From Pseudomonadota bacterium (lineage in GTDB: Bacteria; Pseudomonadota; Alphaproteobacteria; Acetobacterales; Acetobacteraceae), in contig JAEWCI010000403.1 in the NCBI GenBank assembly GCA_023390705.1, forward strand, positions 1 through 6,973: a stretch of DNA of 6,973 nt, read 5' to 3'. Positions within the stretch are counted from its first letter, which is position 1; each line of letters opens with the position of its first letter. The notes beneath the pieces were generated by a model, which was given only the letters and a program-made list of their open reading frames with translations, was not told the DNA's origin and made no database searches. Positions 5,323-6,973 of this stretch are shown here, one piece after another. The position numbers and the translations under genes were made by a program.

Positions 5323-6702
5323 ATGACCGCGCGCATCCTGGTCGTGGACGACATCGCCGCCAATCTTCGCCTGCTGGAAGCGAAGCTGCTGGCCGAGTAC
5401 TACGAGGTCGCCCTGGCCGCTTCCGGACCGGAGGCGCTGAGCCTCGCCGGCCGCTGGATGCCCGATGTCATCCTGCTGGACGTGATGATGCCCGGCATGG
5501 ATGGTTATGAGGTCTGCCGGCATCTCAAGGCCAACCCGGCTACCCAGCACATCCCGGTGGTCATGGTCACGGCCCTGGTGGATGCGGCCGAACGGGTGCG
5601 GGGGCTGGAGGCCGGGGCCGACGACTTCCTCTCCAAGCCGGTGGACGACGCCACGCTGTTCGCCCGGCTGCGTGCCCTCCTCCGGGTGAAGCAGGTGCTA
5701 GATGCCTGGCGCCTGCGGGCCGAGACGGCGCGCGACCTGGGCTTCGAGCCGCCGCCCGGCCCCGCCCCGGGGGTGCAGGGCGCCTCCGTCCTGGTGGTCT
5801 GCTCGGAGGAGGCTGAGGTCCGGCTGATCCGCGACTGCCTGGCCGGGGATGGGGTGCTGGTCTGCCGGGCGGAAAGCCAGGCTGGGGCGCTGGATGCGCT
5901 CGCCCAGGGTGGCTACGACCTGGCGGTGCTGTGCCTGGGTGGCGAGGGCAGCGCCGTGCTGCGCCTGGCTTCCCGCCTGCGGGCCCAGGGCGCGACGCGG
6001 GACCTGCCGGTGCTGCTGGTGGCCGATGCGGCGCAGCGCGGTCTGGTGCTGCGTGGGTTCGACCTGGGCGCGAACGACCATGTGCTGCGGCCGATCGATC
6101 CCAACGAGCTGCGCGCCAGGGTGCGCAACCAGATTCGGCGCAAGCACTATCAGGAAAGGCTGCGGGCTGACCTCGACCGTTCGCTGGAACTGGCGGTGAC
6201 CGACCCGCTGACCGGGCTGCGAAACCGCCGCTACGTGGTGCGGCACCTGGAAAGCCTGCTGCGGAGCGGCGAGGCGGCGGTGCTGCTGCTGGACGTGGAC
6301 CGCTTCAAGCCGATCAACGACACCTATGGCCATGCCGCAGGCGATGCCGCGCTGCGGGAGGTGGCTGATCGGTTGAAGGGCCATCTGCGCGCCGCCGACG
6401 TGGTCGCGCGCTATGGCGGCGAGGAATTCATGGTGGTGCTGTCGGGCGCGCAACTGGACTATGCCCGCAGCGTCGCGGAACGACTCCGCCTTGCCATCGC
6501 CGAGGAACCCTTCGCGGTGGGACCGGAGAGTCTGGCCATCACCGCCAGCATCGGCCTGGCCCTGGGTGGCATGGGCGACGGCATTGCCGACCTGGTGGCA
6601 GCCGCCGACGCGGCCCTGTACCGGGCGAAATCCGCCGGGCGCAACCGGGTGGAAGTGGCCGGCGAGGGCGGCACTGCCGCAACAGTCCCGCCGCCGGCCT
6701 GA
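5323..6702 (+). CDS. pleD: PleD-type response regulator, diguanylate cyclase (REC-REC-GGDEF)
   Basis: This 459-residue protein (Caulobacter PleD has 454) is predicted to make cyclic di-GMP from two GTP when phosphorylated, controlling the motile-to-sessile switch. Receiver 1 (about 3-120) is complete: acidic pair D9-D10, phospho-acceptor D53 in LLDVMMPGMDG, T83 and K105. Receiver 2 (about 154-270) keeps the fold pattern but has lost every key residue: C160/S161 replace the acidic pair, C204 the phospho-acceptor, A234 the Thr and R256 the Lys. It is therefore an adaptor that cannot be phosphorylated in the usual way. The GGDEF domain (about 290-447) has DPLTGLRNRR, the metal-binding D324, the active-site GGEEF at 365-369, and the allosteric product-inhibition site RAAD at 356-359, five residues before it. 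No membrane segment is seen, and the tail is Pro/Ala-rich. The start at 5323 has GAAGG eight bases upstream. It converges with rpmG. Confidence 0.95.
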   Translation: MTARILVVDDIAANLRLLEAKLLAEYYEVALAASGPEALSLAGRWMPDVILLDVMMPGMDGYEVCRHLKANPATQHIPVVMVTALVDAAERVRGLEAGADDFLSKPVDDATLFARLRALLRVKQVLDAWRLRAETARDLGFEPPPGPAPGVQGASVLVVCSEEAEVRLIRDCLAGDGVLVCRAESQAGALDALAQGGYDLAVLCLGGEGSAVLRLASRLRAQGATRDLPVLLVADAAQRGLVLRGFDLGANDHVLRPIDPNELRARVRNQIRRKHYQERLRADLDRSLELAVTDPLTGLRNRRYVVRHLESLLRSGEAAVLLLDVDRFKPINDTYGHAAGDAALREVADRLKGHLRAADVVARYGGEEFMVVLSGAQLDYARSVAERLRLAIAEEPFAVGPESLAITASIGLALGGMGDGIADLVAAADAALYRAKSAGRNRVEVAGEGGTAATVPPPA

Positions 6703-6708
6703 AACAAG

Positions 6709-6730
6709 GCTGCCCGGCCTGCCGGGCGGC
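6709..6730 (-). terminator. Intrinsic terminator of rpmG, between converging genes
   Basis: Bases 6709-6718 pair with 6721-6730 in a nearly perfect 10-bp GC stem (core GCCCGGC/GCCGGGC) with a very short central loop. On the minus strand the stem lies seven bases after the rpmG stop and is followed by TTGTTT, as in an intrinsic terminator. On the plus strand no T-run follows, so for pleD it may act only as a 3' end structure. Confidence 0.55.
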
Positions 6731-6736
6731 GCCGTG

Positions 6737-6904
6737 CTACTTGATCTTGGATTCGCGGAAGACGACGTGCTTGCGGGCGACCGGGTCGTACTTCTTGAGT
6801 TCCAGCTTGCCGGTGGTGTTCCGCACGTTCTTCTTCGTGACGTAGAAGAAGCCGGTGTCGGCGCTGCTGACGAGCTTGATCTGGATGGTGTTCGACTTGG
6901 CCAT
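6737..6904 (-). CDS. rpmG: 50S ribosomal protein L33
   Basis: A 55-residue basic protein of the large ribosomal subunit, read on the minus strand from the ATG at 6904 to TAG at 6737. It is unmistakable: MAKSNTIQIKLVSSADTGFF at the start, then the YVTKKNVRNTTGKLELKKYD block, and a C-terminus ending VVFRESKIK. It has no cysteines, so it is the zinc-free form (C-minus), as is usual in Alphaproteobacteria. The length is exactly typical. The Shine-Dalgarno is weak (GCGGAA about eight bases upstream). It converges with pleD, only 34 bp between the two stop codons. A terminator-like hairpin upstream suggests it is transcribed separately from whatever precedes it, though no clear promoter is visible in the short gap. 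Confidence 0.98.
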   Translation of the reverse strand: MAKSNTIQIKLVSSADTGFFYVTKKNVRNTTGKLELKKYDPVARKHVVFRESKIK

Positions 6905-6938
6905 GGCGTCAGGTTCCGCGAGAGGATCCGGTCACAGG

Positions 6939-6966
6939 AAAACGGCCCGGGCAAGCAGCCTCGGGC
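6939..6966 (-). terminator. Terminator-like hairpin upstream of rpmG
   Basis: On the minus strand GCCCGAG (6966-6960) faces CCCGGGC (6951-6945) across an 8-nt loop, with one A-C mismatch in seven pairs. After a two-base gap comes TTTT (6942-6939). This fits the end of a transcript from a minus-strand gene to the right of the window. As the stem is imperfect and the T-run short, it could also be a partial terminator allowing read-through into rpmG. Confidence 0.45.
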
Positions 6967-6973
6967 GGAAGGG

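Noticed and set aside
5698..6954. 418-codon minus-strand frame opposite pleD and overlapping rpmG
   Set aside because: It covers the GGDEF domain and runs out of frame through rpmG, both of which are certain; the product has no family features.

Overview
The window is very GC-rich, with strong G/C preference at third codon positions and long open shadow frames. It reads as an alphaproteobacterial chromosome. The gene families, a PleD-type regulator beside rpmG, and the composition suggest an Acetobacteraceae or Roseomonas-like bacterium. That taxonomic guess is inference; no rRNA or other decisive marker is present. There are six protein genes: one runs off the left edge and the other five are complete. 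I see no tRNA, rRNA, insertion sequence, prophage or CRISPR array.

Left part (1-4345): a large FAD plus [4Fe-4S] 2-hydroxyacid dehydrogenase is on the minus strand, with its C-terminus outside the window. It is transcribed away from a plus-strand serine-glyoxylate aminotransferase (sgaA-like). The two share a 186-bp divergent intergenic region holding a perfect TATAAT. Both enzymes fit 2-hydroxyacid, glyoxylate and serine metabolism: the dehydrogenase could make a 2-oxoacid such as glyoxylate, and the aminotransferase would convert glyoxylate plus serine to glycine plus hydroxypyruvate. After a 156-bp gap with a strong hairpin comes a YfcG-type (Nu-class) glutathione transferase.

Middle (4379-5322): a glyoxalase-like VOC protein follows the transferase after 33 bp and is probably co-transcribed with it. 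A 305-bp non-coding gap follows, starting with a GC hairpin and an 11-C run and ending with a hairpin that covers the ribosome-binding site of the next gene.

Right part (5323-6973): a PleD-type response regulator (receiver, degenerate receiver, GGDEF) that makes cyclic di-GMP converges on rpmG (ribosomal protein L33, 55 aa, minus strand). A terminator-like hairpin lies between their ends. A second one, just upstream of rpmG, probably ends the transcript of an unseen minus-strand gene.

Overall this is mostly ordinary housekeeping and metabolic chromosome. I did not find a clear new system. The most useful leads are the divergent dehydrogenase/aminotransferase pair, the possible RNA control at the pleD start, and the fully degenerate second receiver of PleD.
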